Shown here: positions 31,462 through 39,889 of the stretch, piece by piece | Numbering within the stretch: the first letter of the stretch is position 1 | How the letters are laid out: each line of letters starts with the position of its first letter | The notes under the pieces: generated by a model | What the model was told of the DNA's origin: nothing | What the model saw: only the letters and a program-made list of their open reading frames with translations | Databases searched by the model: none | NCBI GenBank assembly: GCA_947167965.1 | Contig: CAMVJW010000003.1 | Coordinates: 107,875-153,936, forward strand | DNA from: an uncultured Clostridia bacterium | GTDB lineage: Bacteria > Bacillota > Clostridia > TANB77 > CAG-508 | Reading direction: 5' to 3' | DNA: 46,062 nucleotides | Program-made: the position numbers and the translations under genes

Positions 31462-32769
31462 ATGAAAAAAAGAATTATAGCAAGTTTAATAATAGTATGT
31501 ACATTATTCATACCAATTAGTGTAAATGCTGAAAATAATGATACTGTAGTAAATATCCCAATAGTAACAAATGAACAAAATATAACATTAGAATATAAGA
31601 AAGAAGAACAAAAAGAAATTGAAAAATTACCTGTAATAGGATGTAAAGCAGCTTATGTTGCTGAGCCAATAACTGGTAAAATATTATATGAAAAAAATGC
31701 ACATCAAAAGATGTATCCGGCAAGTACTACCAAGATATTAACGGCATTGGTTGTAATGGAAAAATGTCAAATGACAGATAAAGTAACAGTTTCAAAAAAG
31801 GCACTAGATATGGTTCCAGTAGGAGGTTCAAATGCAGGGCTAAAACAAGGGGAAGAATTAAGTGTATCTGATATGCTATATGCATTACTTATTCCAAGTG
31901 CAAATGAGGCTGCAAATGCGCTAGCAGAACATGTAAGTGGTAGTGTAGAAGAGTTTGCAGTATTATGCAATAATAGAGCAAAAGAACTTGGATGTGAAAA
32001 TTTACATTTTACAAATGCAAATGGACTACATGATGAAAACCATTATTGTACAGCTTATGACTTATACTTGATTGCAAAAGAGTGTCAGAAATATGATGTT
32101 TTTAACGAGATCGTTAAAACAAAAAGTTATACTTTGCCTGCAACAAATGTGTATTCAAAAAAAGATAGAGTTCTTAAAAACACAAATTATTTACTATTTT
32201 CAAATTTGAAAAACTATTATTATCCTTATTGTACAGGAATAAAAACTGGACACACAACGCCAGCGGGAGAATGTTTAGTTGCAAGTAGTTCATACAATAA
32301 TTTAGAATTGATTTCAGTTGTATTAGGTGGGGGCACAAATAGTAAAGGCTTAAATGAACGTTTTGCAGATACTTCACAGTTATTTGAATTTGTATATAAT
32401 AATTATGCAATTAAAAAAATTGCTAATAAAGAAAATGTTATTTCTCATATAAAGGTAAAACATGGAACGAAGGATACAGCAGAACTTGATGTAACTTTAG
32501 AAAAGAATATTTCAACAATAGTGCCTAAAGATTTTAATATTGAAAATATTGAAAAGAGTATAAATATAAATGAGGACATATCGGCTCCTATAAAACAAGG
32601 GCAAGTAATAGGGCAAGTTACATATTATGTGGATGGTTTACAGTATACAGTAAACATTATAGCAAGTCATGATGTAAAAAAAATTCCATATTGGCTAAAC
32701 ATTTCGATAATTTTACTAGCAATGTTATTAATATTTATAATAATTAAATTGATTAAGAAAAAAATTTAA
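31462..32769 (+). CDS. dacA: D-alanyl-D-alanine carboxypeptidase (penicillin-binding protein 5/6 type)
   Basis: S11 peptidase trimming the terminal D-Ala of peptidoglycan pentapeptides outside the membrane. A signal peptide ends around residue 23 (SVNA). The active-site triad of motifs is complete: Ser88-x-x-Lys91 (YPASTTK), Ser146-Ala-Asn148 and Lys261-Thr-Gly263. The C-terminal beta domain follows, and a transmembrane anchor (YWLNISIILLAMLLIFIIIKL) with a basic end replaces the amphipathic helix of E. coli PBP5. 435 residues. It has its own promoter and an AAGAGGTAGTT ribosome site. Beta-lactam binding is expected from the family. A GGGACAG repeat begins right at its stop. Confidence 0.95.
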   Translation: MKKRIIASLIIVCTLFIPISVNAENNDTVVNIPIVTNEQNITLEYKKEEQKEIEKLPVIGCKAAYVAEPITGKILYEKNAHQKMYPASTTKILTALVVMEKCQMTDKVTVSKKALDMVPVGGSNAGLKQGEELSVSDMLYALLIPSANEAANALAEHVSGSVEEFAVLCNNRAKELGCENLHFTNANGLHDENHYCTAYDLYLIAKECQKYDVFNEIVKTKSYTLPATNVYSKKDRVLKNTNYLLFSNLKNYYYPYCTGIKTGHTTPAGECLVASSSYNNLELISVVLGGGTNSKGLNERFADTSQLFEFVYNNYAIKKIANKENVISHIKVKHGTKDTAELDVTLEKNISTIVPKDFNIENIEKSININEDISAPIKQGQVIGQVTYYVDGLQYTVNIIASHDVKKIPYWLNISIILLAMLLIFIIIKLIKKKI

Positions 32770-32873
32770 ATTTGGGGACAGTCCCATTTCAAAAACGGGA
32801 CAGTCCCGTTTTGAAAATGGGACAGACCTTCTTCAAATTTGGGACAGACTTACTTAAAATCTGGGACAGGTCT
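32768..32873. repeat. GGGACAG dispersed palindromic repeat, copy 3 (longest form)
   Basis: Nearly identical to copy 1 over its first 60 bp (TTTGGGGACAGTCCCATTTC onwards), then three further GGGACAG units with variable spacers. It starts at the dacA stop codon and ends about 30 bp before the next gene. Confidence 0.85.
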
Positions 32874-32903
32874 TAAAAATTTTGGGTGTGAAGGATGATT
32901 TTT

Positions 32904-33362
32904 ATGATACAAGAAATTGTTATGCAAAATCTTTATAGAATTGAGAATGATTTATTAGAAGTTGAAAAAATAGAAAAGATAGAAGGAATTGATTTTATTG
33001 ATATTTTTCCAAAAAGTGAAGAACATAAAAATCAATTAGATAAGGAAATTATTGAGCTAAGTAAATCAATTATCCAAACTGAAAGAGGAAATGTATATTT
33101 ATTAAATAATCCAATTAAAACAAAGTATGGAAAATTATATTTTGTTAAAATACGCTTTTTTGATGAAAGCAGATTACAATGGGAAGCTGCAGCAGATTTT
33201 ATTGTAAAAGATAGAAGCAAATTAAAAAATAAAGTTGGTAAAGATGGAAGATTTTCATATATAAAAAGAGAAGAATGGGATGCGGTAGAATATAAAACAA
33301 ATGATACTTTAATATACTTTCTAAGTCCTTTGGCATCAGAAGTATATGGGAAAAAATGTTAA
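32904..33362 (+). CDS. Hypothetical protein, 152 aa
   Basis: Starts at the ATG at 32904 (MIQEIVMQNLYRIENDL), 9 bp after GAAGGA; an in-frame ATG at 32895 is too close to that site. Soluble, mixed charge, alpha/beta-looking, with a conserved-looking WEAAADFIVKDRSKL centre. No family is recognised. The next gene starts 15 bp after its stop, so the two are probably co-transcribed. Confidence 0.72.
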   Translation: MIQEIVMQNLYRIENDLLEVEKIEKIEGIDFIDIFPKSEEHKNQLDKEIIELSKSIIQTERGNVYLLNNPIKTKYGKLYFVKIRFFDESRLQWEAAADFIVKDRSKLKNKVGKDGRFSYIKREEWDAVEYKTNDTLIYFLSPLASEVYGKKC

Positions 33363-33377
33363 AATATGGAGGAAAAA

Positions 33378-33716
33378 ATGGTTTATAAATATAATAATGC
33401 TATTGAAAGAGCTGTTGGAGAAGAATTGACAATTAAAGATTTATTTGCTGGAAAAAATATGCCTATTGACTTAGTAATTTCAAAGTTAAATGGATTTCAT
33501 GGTTCATTTATAAATCAAAAATGCACCAAGCATTACTTTATGTTAGAAGGAAAAGCTAAAATTACTATAAATGATGATGTGTTTGATTTAGAAAAAGGAG
33601 ATTTGGCTGTGGTACCTGTAAATGCAAAACATAGTATAGAAGGAAAAGCAGAATTTGCACTTATATGTACACCATCTTATGATCCGGATTATGAACAAGT
33701 GATTAAGACTTTATAA
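33378..33716 (+). CDS. Small cupin-domain protein
   Basis: 112 residues; start at 33378, 6 bp after GGAGG. The second cupin motif is clear (KGDLAVVPVNAKHSIEGKAEF, with G-D-x6-P-x3-H). The first motif is degenerate (NQKCTKHYFMLEGKAKITI), with Cys/His in place of the usual HxH and no Glu, so metal binding is uncertain. Such proteins include sugar isomerases, dioxygenase-like enzymes and small-molecule binders; nothing narrows this down. Confidence 0.75.
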   Translation: MVYKYNNAIERAVGEELTIKDLFAGKNMPIDLVISKLNGFHGSFINQKCTKHYFMLEGKAKITINDDVFDLEKGDLAVVPVNAKHSIEGKAEFALICTPSYDPDYEQVIKTL

Positions 33717-33788
33717 ATTATCAAAATAACGAGATTGCATAAATTATAAATATTATTATTAATATTTAAATCATTATTGGAGTATAAA

Positions 33789-34097
33789 ATGTATTACACA
33801 TATATGATTAGATGTTTAGACAATTCTATTTATACAGGTATGACAAATGATTTAGAAAAAAGGTTAGAACAACATAAATCTAATAAAGGGGCAAAATATA
33901 CAAAATCTCATCAAGCAAAAAAAATTGAAATAGCATGGAGAAGTAAAGAAAAATCATTAGCTTGTAAATTAGAATATCAAATAAAACAATTAAATAAAAA
34001 TCAAAAAGAAAAATTAATTAATGGGGAAAAGCTAAGTACATATTTAAAAGGTAAAATTGATTGTAGAAGATATTATAAAGTAGATTTAAAACATTAA
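33789..34097 (+). CDS. GIY-YIG nuclease-domain protein (YhbQ/UPF0213 type)
   Basis: 102 residues, essentially one GIY-YIG domain: YYTYMIRC and SIYTGMTNDLEKRLEQH (the two Tyr-containing strands and the Arg helix), then the downstream EYQIKQL helix with the metal-site Glu. Short stand-alone members are widespread in Bacillota and likely act in DNA repair or processing, with no firm role. Start at 33789 after GGAG with 7-bp spacing. Confidence 0.85.
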   Translation: MYYTYMIRCLDNSIYTGMTNDLEKRLEQHKSNKGAKYTKSHQAKKIEIAWRSKEKSLACKLEYQIKQLNKNQKEKLINGEKLSTYLKGKIDCRRYYKVDLKH

Positions 34098-34117
34098 AGA
34101 AAAAGAGAAAAATAATA

Positions 34118-34696
34118 ATGGAACAAAAATTAAATAGTTTATTTTTTGAATGTATAAATGAATTAAACAAAATTGAAATTAATATATTAGATGAAAGTAA
34201 ATATGGAAAAATAGATATATCAATTTCAAAAAGAGCTACCAAAAGGTATGGATGTTGTAAACAAGAAAAACCAGATATTAATTATAAAACAATTTCAAAA
34301 ATTGGTAGAAAAAGAATTGTTAGATTTGAAAAATTTAATATCCACCACATAGAAATTAGTAGATGGGTATTAGATTTAGAAGATAGTATTATAAAAAATA
34401 CTATAATGCACGAATTAATACATTGTATTCCATATTGTAATAATCATGGAACTGAATTTAAAAAATATGCGCATTTATTAAATGTAAAATTAGGATATGA
34501 CATATCTAGAGTTGGGGACAAAAAAAGTGATTTTGAAAAAAGTAATTTAGAGTACAAAGAAAATAATAATTATAAGTATAAGATCATTTGTAAAGGTTGT
34601 AAGCAAACATTTTACAGAAGAAGGTTAAATAAGAATTTTACCAGAAAGTTTAGATGTGGCAAGTGTGGTGAAAAATTTGAAGTGTTGATGATGTAA
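34118..34696 (+). CDS. SprT-like zinc metalloprotease
   Basis: 192 residues. The zincin motif HELIHC (HExxH) is followed at the right distance by NNHGTEFKKYAHLL, giving the third His. A C-terminal zinc ribbon (CKGCKQTFYRRR ... CGKCGEKFEVL) completes the SprT-like layout. Eukaryotic SPRTN degrades DNA-protein crosslinks; bacterial SprT-like roles are less settled. It lies 20 bp after the GIY-YIG gene, suggesting a shared DNA-maintenance context. Confidence 0.85.
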   Translation: MEQKLNSLFFECINELNKIEINILDESKYGKIDISISKRATKRYGCCKQEKPDINYKTISKIGRKRIVRFEKFNIHHIEISRWVLDLEDSIIKNTIMHELIHCIPYCNNHGTEFKKYAHLLNVKLGYDISRVGDKKSDFEKSNLEYKENNNYKYKIICKGCKQTFYRRRLNKNFTRKFRCGKCGEKFEVLMM

Positions 34697-34755
34697 AATA
34701 ATAATCTTAAAGTCTATATAGAATATATAATTAAGTAAAAAAAAGAAAATAATTT

Positions 34756-34845
34756 ATGTTAAGAAAAGTCTTTGAGTGTGAAGATGACAGACATGGGGAA
34801 TATTATAAGATTATTCAGAAATTAATAAAATATCACGATGAATAA
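34756..34845 (+). CDS. Possible small ORF, 29 aa
   Basis: ATG LRKVFECEDDRHGEYYKII, ending KYHDE before TAA. The residue composition looks protein-like (balanced charge, an amphipathic helix), but the ribosome site is weak and there is no family match. It could be a gene remnant. Confidence 0.3.
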   Translation: MLRKVFECEDDRHGEYYKIIQKLIKYHDE

Positions 34846-34928
34846 AAGTTTTTGAATTAATAAATCGGAAAAACATTTATGAATACTATTATAAAATTAA
34901 ATAAGAAAAAGAAAACAAGGAGAACATA

Positions 34929-36338
34929 ATGAATTTAAAAATTGAAGATATATTAAAATGTACAGAAGGAACTTTAATTATAGGAGAAAAGAATAAAGAA
35001 TGTATTAATTATTCAAAAGATTCAAGAACAACAAAAAAAGGAGATACATATATTGGGATAAAAGGTGAGAATTTTGATGGTACTCTATTCTGGGAAGAAG
35101 CGCTAAATAATGGTGCAGAAACTGTAATTATAAATAAAATAGAAATTGATGAAATAAAAAAAGAAAAATATGAAAAACAAAATAAAAATATTATTTTAGT
35201 AGAAGATACAATAATTGCAATTGGTAAAATGGCTACATTAAAAAGAAAACTTTATGGAGATAAATTAAAAGTTATTGGAGTTACAGGAAGCGTAGGAAAA
35301 ACAAGTACTAAAGATATTATTGCAAATGTAATGTCTCAAAAATATAAAACACTAAAAACTGAAGGAAATAAAAATAATAATATTGGTTTGCCATTAACAA
35401 TTTTAGGATTGCAAGATGAAGAAATAGCTGTTATTGAAATGGGGATGAATCATCTGGGGGAAATAAGTTATTTAAGTAAAATTTCAAAGCCAGATATTGC
35501 AGTTATAACAAATGTTGGAACATCTCATATTGGAAATTTAGGTTCTAGAGAAAATATTTTAAAAGCAAAACTAGAAATTTTAGATGGTATGAAAACAAAA
35601 AGAATTGTAATTAATAATGATAATGATTTATTACATAAATGGATAGAAGAAATAAATGATAAAATTGAAATTCATACTTTTGGAATTAATAATGATAGTG
35701 AAGTAAAAGCTGAAAATTTACAACTATATGCTAATGATAGTGAATTTATATGTAAATTTAGAAATGAAGAAATTAAAATAAAGGTTCCTGTTAGTGGTGA
35801 ACATTTTGTATTAAATGCTCTATGTGGATTTACATTTGGAAAAATATTTGGACTATCAAATGAACAAATAAAAAATGGAATTAGTTCATTTAAATTAACT
35901 GCTAAAAGAATGGAAGTTTTAAAATTAAAAAATAATGTTACATTAATTAATGATAGTTATAATGCAAGTTATGAGTCTATGAAAGCATCAATAGTTAGTT
36001 TGAAAAATATGAATGGAAAACGAAAAATTGCAGTTTTAGGAGATATGTTCGAGCTTGGTTCATTTTCAGAAAAATTGCATAGAGATGTTGGAATAGAAGT
36101 ATATAATAACAATATAGATAAACTATATTTAATAGGAGAAAATGCAAAATATATTTTAGAAGAAGCAATTAATTTAGGATATAAAAAAGAAAATGTATTT
36201 TATTGCAAAGATAGAAAAGAATTAACAGAAAAATTAAAAATATCTTTGCAAGAGGGAGATGTTATTTTAATTAAAGCTTCTAACGGAATGAAGTTGTTTG
36301 AAGTTGTAGAGGCTTTATCAAAAGATACTGAAGAATAA
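34929..36338 (+). CDS. murF: UDP-N-acetylmuramoyl-tripeptide--D-alanyl-D-alanine ligase
   Basis: Adds D-Ala-D-Ala to the UDP-MurNAc-tripeptide, the last cytoplasmic step before lipid I. 469 residues, Mur ligase fold in three domains. The N-terminal domain has YSKDSRTTKKGDTYIGIKG. The ATP loop is GVTGSVGKTSTKD, followed by TEGNKNNNIGLPLTIL, EMGMNHLGEI and TNVGTSHIGNLGSREN. The C-terminal domain has NDSYNASYESM and LGDMFELG. A CAAGGAG site precedes the ATG. Confidence 0.96.
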   Translation: MNLKIEDILKCTEGTLIIGEKNKECINYSKDSRTTKKGDTYIGIKGENFDGTLFWEEALNNGAETVIINKIEIDEIKKEKYEKQNKNIILVEDTIIAIGKMATLKRKLYGDKLKVIGVTGSVGKTSTKDIIANVMSQKYKTLKTEGNKNNNIGLPLTILGLQDEEIAVIEMGMNHLGEISYLSKISKPDIAVITNVGTSHIGNLGSRENILKAKLEILDGMKTKRIVINNDNDLLHKWIEEINDKIEIHTFGINNDSEVKAENLQLYANDSEFICKFRNEEIKIKVPVSGEHFVLNALCGFTFGKIFGLSNEQIKNGISSFKLTAKRMEVLKLKNNVTLINDSYNASYESMKASIVSLKNMNGKRKIAVLGDMFELGSFSEKLHRDVGIEVYNNNIDKLYLIGENAKYILEEAINLGYKKENVFYCKDRKELTEKLKISLQEGDVILIKASNGMKLFEVVEALSKDTEE

Positions 36339-36455
36339 ATGAAAATTTCTTATATCAGGAGAAATTTATTCGAAAAAATTTTTTTTAAAGGATAGTAGTT
36401 TTTTTTCTAATTTAAAATTGGTGTGAATTTAAAAGAAATGAAATGAGGATAGAAT

Positions 36456-37481
36456 ATGTTAAGTTTTGAAAATGATTATAATATAGGATGTCATCCAAAA
36501 ATACTAGAAAGACTAAATGAAGCTAATTTTCAAACACTTTCAGGATATGGAAGTGATATATATTGTGAGAATGCAAAGGAAAAAATAAAAAAAGTGTGTA
36601 ATTGCCCAACAGCAGATGTATATTTTCTAGTTGGGGGAACACAAACAAATCAAGTAGTAATAGATTCGATGCTTAATCAATATGAAGGAGTGATTTCTGC
36701 TAAAACTGGACATATCAATGTTCATGAAGCAGGTGCAATAGAATTTACAGGACATAAGGTTTTAGAAGTTCCTACTAAGGACGGAAAGATAATTATAGAT
36801 GAATTAGAAAAATATTTAGAAACTTTTTACAATGATGGTAATCGACAACATATGGTATACCCAGGAATGGTCTATATTTCACAGCCTACAGAATATGGTA
36901 CATTATATAGTAAAAGCGAATTAGAGGGCTTATCTAAAATATGTACAAATTATAATATTCCATTATATATAGATGGAGCACGTTTAGGATATGCTATAGA
37001 GAGTAAAGAAAACGATGCAACAATTTCTGATATTACAAAATTATGTGATGCTTTTTATTTTGGAGGAACAAAAGTAGGAGCATTATGTGGAGAGGCTGTT
37101 GTATTTACTAAAAATAATACTCCAAAACATTTTATAACAATTGTAAAACAACATGGAGCATTACTTGCAAAAGGAAGATTATTAGGAATTCAATTTGACA
37201 CATTATTTAAAGAAAATTTGTATTTTGAAATAAGCAAAAATGCAATTAAAACAGCTGAAAGATTAAAGGAAATACTAAGAAAAAAAGGTTATAGATTTTA
37301 TATGGAAACACCAACAAATCAACAATTTATAATATTAGAAAACAACAAAATGGAAAAACTTAAAGAAAAAGTGGTATTTAGTTTTTGGGAAAAATACGAT
37401 GAAGACCATACAGTTGTGAGATTTGCTACAAGTTGGGCTACAAAAATGGAAGATGTTGAAAAATTAAATGAAGTGTTATAG
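36456..37481 (+). CDS. Low-specificity L-threonine aldolase-like PLP enzyme
   Basis: 341 residues of the beta-eliminating lyase family. SGYGSDIYCENAKEKIKK, FLVGGTQTNQVV, the PLP-stacking HINVHEAGAIE, YIDGARLGYA and the PLP Lys in FGGTKVGALCGEAVV are all typical of LtaE-like enzymes, which split L-threonine or allo-threonine to glycine and acetaldehyde. Related serine/threonine-type lyases cannot be excluded. The promoter of the histidine leader starts 3 bp after its stop, so it is a separate unit. Confidence 0.87.
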   Translation: MLSFENDYNIGCHPKILERLNEANFQTLSGYGSDIYCENAKEKIKKVCNCPTADVYFLVGGTQTNQVVIDSMLNQYEGVISAKTGHINVHEAGAIEFTGHKVLEVPTKDGKIIIDELEKYLETFYNDGNRQHMVYPGMVYISQPTEYGTLYSKSELEGLSKICTNYNIPLYIDGARLGYAIESKENDATISDITKLCDAFYFGGTKVGALCGEAVVFTKNNTPKHFITIVKQHGALLAKGRLLGIQFDTLFKENLYFEISKNAIKTAERLKEILRKKGYRFYMETPTNQQFIILENNKMEKLKEKVVFSFWEKYDEDHTVVRFATSWATKMEDVEKLNEVL

Positions 37482-37483
37482 TA

Positions 37484-37512
37484 TTGACAACACTGGTAAA
37501 TTATGCTAACAT
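37484..37512 (+). promoter_or_regulatory. Promoter of the histidine leader / HisRS-racemase unit
   Basis: TTGACA (37484-37489), 17 bp, extended -10 TGC-TAACAT (37507-37512). Transcription would start near 37519. Confidence 0.75.
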
Positions 37513-37546
37513 AAAAATATAAAATAAAAAGAAAGAAGGAAAAATA

Positions 37547-37600
37547 ATGAATTTACGTATATTTTTAAACCAATTACATCACCATCGTAGGAGCTTGTAA
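37547..37600 (+). CDS. Histidine leader peptide (17 aa)
   Basis: AGAAGG lies 7 bp before an ATG. The peptide is MNLRIFLNQLHHHRRSL then TAA. Three consecutive His codons (CAT CAC CAT, 37577-37585) are followed by two Arg codons. It stands at the 5' end of the leader of a histidyl-tRNA synthetase gene, the hallmark of a His attenuator. Confidence 0.85.
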   Translation: MNLRIFLNQLHHHRRSL

Positions 37601-37723
37601 CTATTGATAGTAATTCAGTAGGTACAGGCTAAAAGTCATGTGCCTACGATAGTTTAAAAATATATTAAATATAGAGATATATAAAACACTATTTGTAGGA
37701 AAAAACTATAAATAGTGTTTTTT
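37584..37723 (+). promoter_or_regulatory. Ribosome-mediated transcription attenuator controlling the HisRS-racemase operon
   Basis: A perfect 11-bp terminator stem (AAACACTATTT 37684-37694 / AAATAGTGTTT 37710-37720) with a T-run ends the leader. A central strand CCTACGATAGT (37643-37653) has three possible partners: ATCGTAGG just after the His codons (37584-37591), GTAGGTACA (37618-37626, pairing with 37639-37647), and the 5' terminator arm ACTATTTGTAGG (37688-37699), which would be the antiterminator. AGCTTGTA (37592-37599) can also pair with TACAGGCT (37623-37630). A ribosome stalled on the His codons would mask the first partner and leave AGCTTGTA free to occupy 37623-37630, so the central strand can open the terminator. 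One at the stop codon would favour the 37618-37647 hairpin and termination. The exact switch is a model. No T-box motif is present. Confidence 0.72.
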
Positions 37724-37771
37724 ATGTCTCTTTTTTTATTTGTTATGTTCCAAAAAAAGGGGGTATATATT

Positions 37772-39859
37772 ATGAAAAATTTAGAATTAAGAAATGTAAG
37801 AGGAAGTACAGATTATGGAGGAAAAGATGCAATTATAAGAAATTTTATATCAAAAACATTGCAAAATACTTTTGAAAAATATGGATATCAACCTTTAGAA
37901 ACATCAATTTTATGTTATTATGATTTATTAACTTTAAAATATGATGAAAATAATGACATAGTAAAAGAGATTTACAAAGTTTCAGATCAAGGAAATAGAA
38001 ATTTAGCATTAAGATATGATTTAACAGTACCTTTTGCGAAATTTCTAGCAAAAAATAGAAATATAAAAATTCCTTATAAAAGATATGAAATTGGTAAAGT
38101 ATTTAGAGATGGACCAATTAAAAAAGGAAGAACTAGAGAATTTATACAATGTGATGTGGATTGTGTTGGAATTGAAGGACAAATGATTGAAGCAGAATTG
38201 ATATCTTTATATGTTGAATGTTTTAGAAAATTAGGAATTGATATAATTATAAAATATAACAGTAGAAAACTGATGAATGGAATTATTGAAATTTGTGATA
38301 TTAAAAAAGAAGAAATATCTCAAGTAATAACAATAATTGATAAAATTGAAAAATTAACACCTGAAGAAATAAAAGAAGAATTAGCAAAAATAGAATTAAA
38401 CGAAAAACAAATTAAAGAATTAATGGAGTATTTAAAAATGAGTTTTGAGGAACTAAATAATAAATTTAAAAATACATTAAATCAAAATTTAAAGGAAGGA
38501 TTAAATGAATTGAATGTGTTAAACAATTATATTGAAGAATTAAAACTAAATAAGTATGTAAAATTTACACCTACACTTGCTAGAGGACAAGAATATTATA
38601 CTGGAACAATTTTTGAAGTATATGTTAAAGATGAAAGCTTAAAATCTAGTATTGGAGGTGGAGGAAGATATGACAATATGATTGGAGATTTTATTGGTGA
38701 TGGAAAATTCTATCCTGCTGTTGGAATAAGTTTTGGTCTTGATGCAATATATGAAATACTAAAAGAAAAACAAAATGATTTTAACAATACACAAGTATAT
38801 ATTATACCAATGGATAATAAAATTTTAGGCTTAAAAATTGCAAATGAATTACGTAAAAAAGACATTAATACAGAAGTAGAAATGAATGACTTAAAACTAA
38901 AAAAAGCATTAAGCTATGCTGATGATAGAAATATTCCTATAGCAGTAATTATTGGTGAAAATGAGATAAAAGATAATAAAGTATTAATAAAAGATATGAA
39001 AAATAATTTTCAAATATGTGAAGATATCGAAAAGTGTGTAGATATAATTACAGAACTGCTTAATATCTCAAAAATTGAATATAAACTATTCAATCCAGGA
39101 GGAAATAAAACTGCATTAGTAAATGGATGTAATTATACAGATATTCAAAAGAAATTAATAAATAAAATGATAATGGAAAAATATCAATTTATTGAACAAG
39201 TTGGATTTTTAAGTACTAAAGAAAACAAATTAGAAATGGCAGGTGGAGAGTTTTGCTTAAATGCTACTAGGTGTGCAGTTTATGAATACTCAAATAAAGC
39301 TAAAGATATAAAAGAAATTTCCGTATCTGGTACAAATAACAAAATAAAGGGTAAAGTTTTAGATAAAAAGGAAGTTGAAATTGAGCTTAATATAAACAAA
39401 AAAATAGAAGATTTAATAAAAATAAATAATAAAATAGAATATGTCAAAATTGATGGAATTTTAATTGCAATTTTCGATGAAGAAGAATCTAAAAAATATA
39501 TCAAAGAACTAAAAGAAAATGAAATAGAGGCTAAAAAGAAAATAAAACAATTTATAATAAATAATATTAAAACTGATGAAAAGGCAATTGGAGTTATGTT
39601 TATAGAGCGAGATAATAAAAAAATAAAAATTAATCCTGTTGTATGGGTTAAGGATATTGAAACACTATTTTATGAAACTGCTTGTGGAAGTGGAAGTTTA
39701 GGTGTTGCAATTTATAATTATTATAATAATAAAGAAGAAAAAGTAGAAATAATTCAGCCATCAGGCTATAGCATGAATATAAGTTTAAACATTAAAAATC
39801 AAAATATAGAAAAAGTAACGGTTGTTGGCGTTGTTGAAGAAATTAATTCCGAAAAATAA
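37772..39859 (+). CDS. Histidyl-tRNA synthetase fused to a DapF/CntK-like histidine racemase
   Basis: 695 residues from the ATG at 37772 (AAGGGGGT site; the ATG at 37715 lies in the terminator T-run). Residues 1-432 are a complete class II HisRS of the archaeal/eukaryotic-like type: LRYDLTVPFAKFLA, motif 2 GKVFRDGPIKKGRTREFIQCDVD, histidine motifs ARGQEYYTGTIFE (Arg271) and IGGGGRYD, and the anticodon-binding domain (VYIIPMD to IKDM). Residues 434-695 are a PLP-independent epimerase fold. FNPGGNKTALV, EQVGFL, GGEFCLNATRC (Cys495), IGVMFI and ETACGSGS (Cys638) line up with S. aureus CntK, the histidine racemase of staphylopine synthesis, and more distantly with DapF. Both catalytic cysteines are kept. 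The frame is continuous, so this is a true fusion. It is under a His attenuator and followed by an M20 peptidase. Confidence 0.88.
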   Translation: MKNLELRNVRGSTDYGGKDAIIRNFISKTLQNTFEKYGYQPLETSILCYYDLLTLKYDENNDIVKEIYKVSDQGNRNLALRYDLTVPFAKFLAKNRNIKIPYKRYEIGKVFRDGPIKKGRTREFIQCDVDCVGIEGQMIEAELISLYVECFRKLGIDIIIKYNSRKLMNGIIEICDIKKEEISQVITIIDKIEKLTPEEIKEELAKIELNEKQIKELMEYLKMSFEELNNKFKNTLNQNLKEGLNELNVLNNYIEELKLNKYVKFTPTLARGQEYYTGTIFEVYVKDESLKSSIGGGGRYDNMIGDFIGDGKFYPAVGISFGLDAIYEILKEKQNDFNNTQVYIIPMDNKILGLKIANELRKKDINTEVEMNDLKLKKALSYADDRNIPIAVIIGENEIKDNKVLIKDMKNNFQICEDIEKCVDIITELLNISKIEYKLFNPGGNKTALVNGCNYTDIQKKLINKMIMEKYQFIEQVGFLSTKENKLEMAGGEFCLNATRCAVYEYSNKAKDIKEISVSGTNNKIKGKVLDKKEVEIELNINKKIEDLIKINNKIEYVKIDGILIAIFDEEESKKYIKELKENEIEAKKKIKQFIINNIKTDEKAIGVMFIERDNKKIKINPVVWVKDIETLFYETACGSGSLGVAIYNYYNNKEEKVEIIQPSGYSMNISLNIKNQNIEKVTVVGVVEEINSEK

Positions 39860-39889
39860 ATTGATAGATTTAATACAAGGAGGAAAAAT

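Noticed and set aside
37772..39070. HisZ-type regulatory paralogue of HisRS
   Set aside because: HisZ lacks the anticodon-binding domain; here the aminoacylation motifs and anticodon domain are all present, and there is no hisG nearby.
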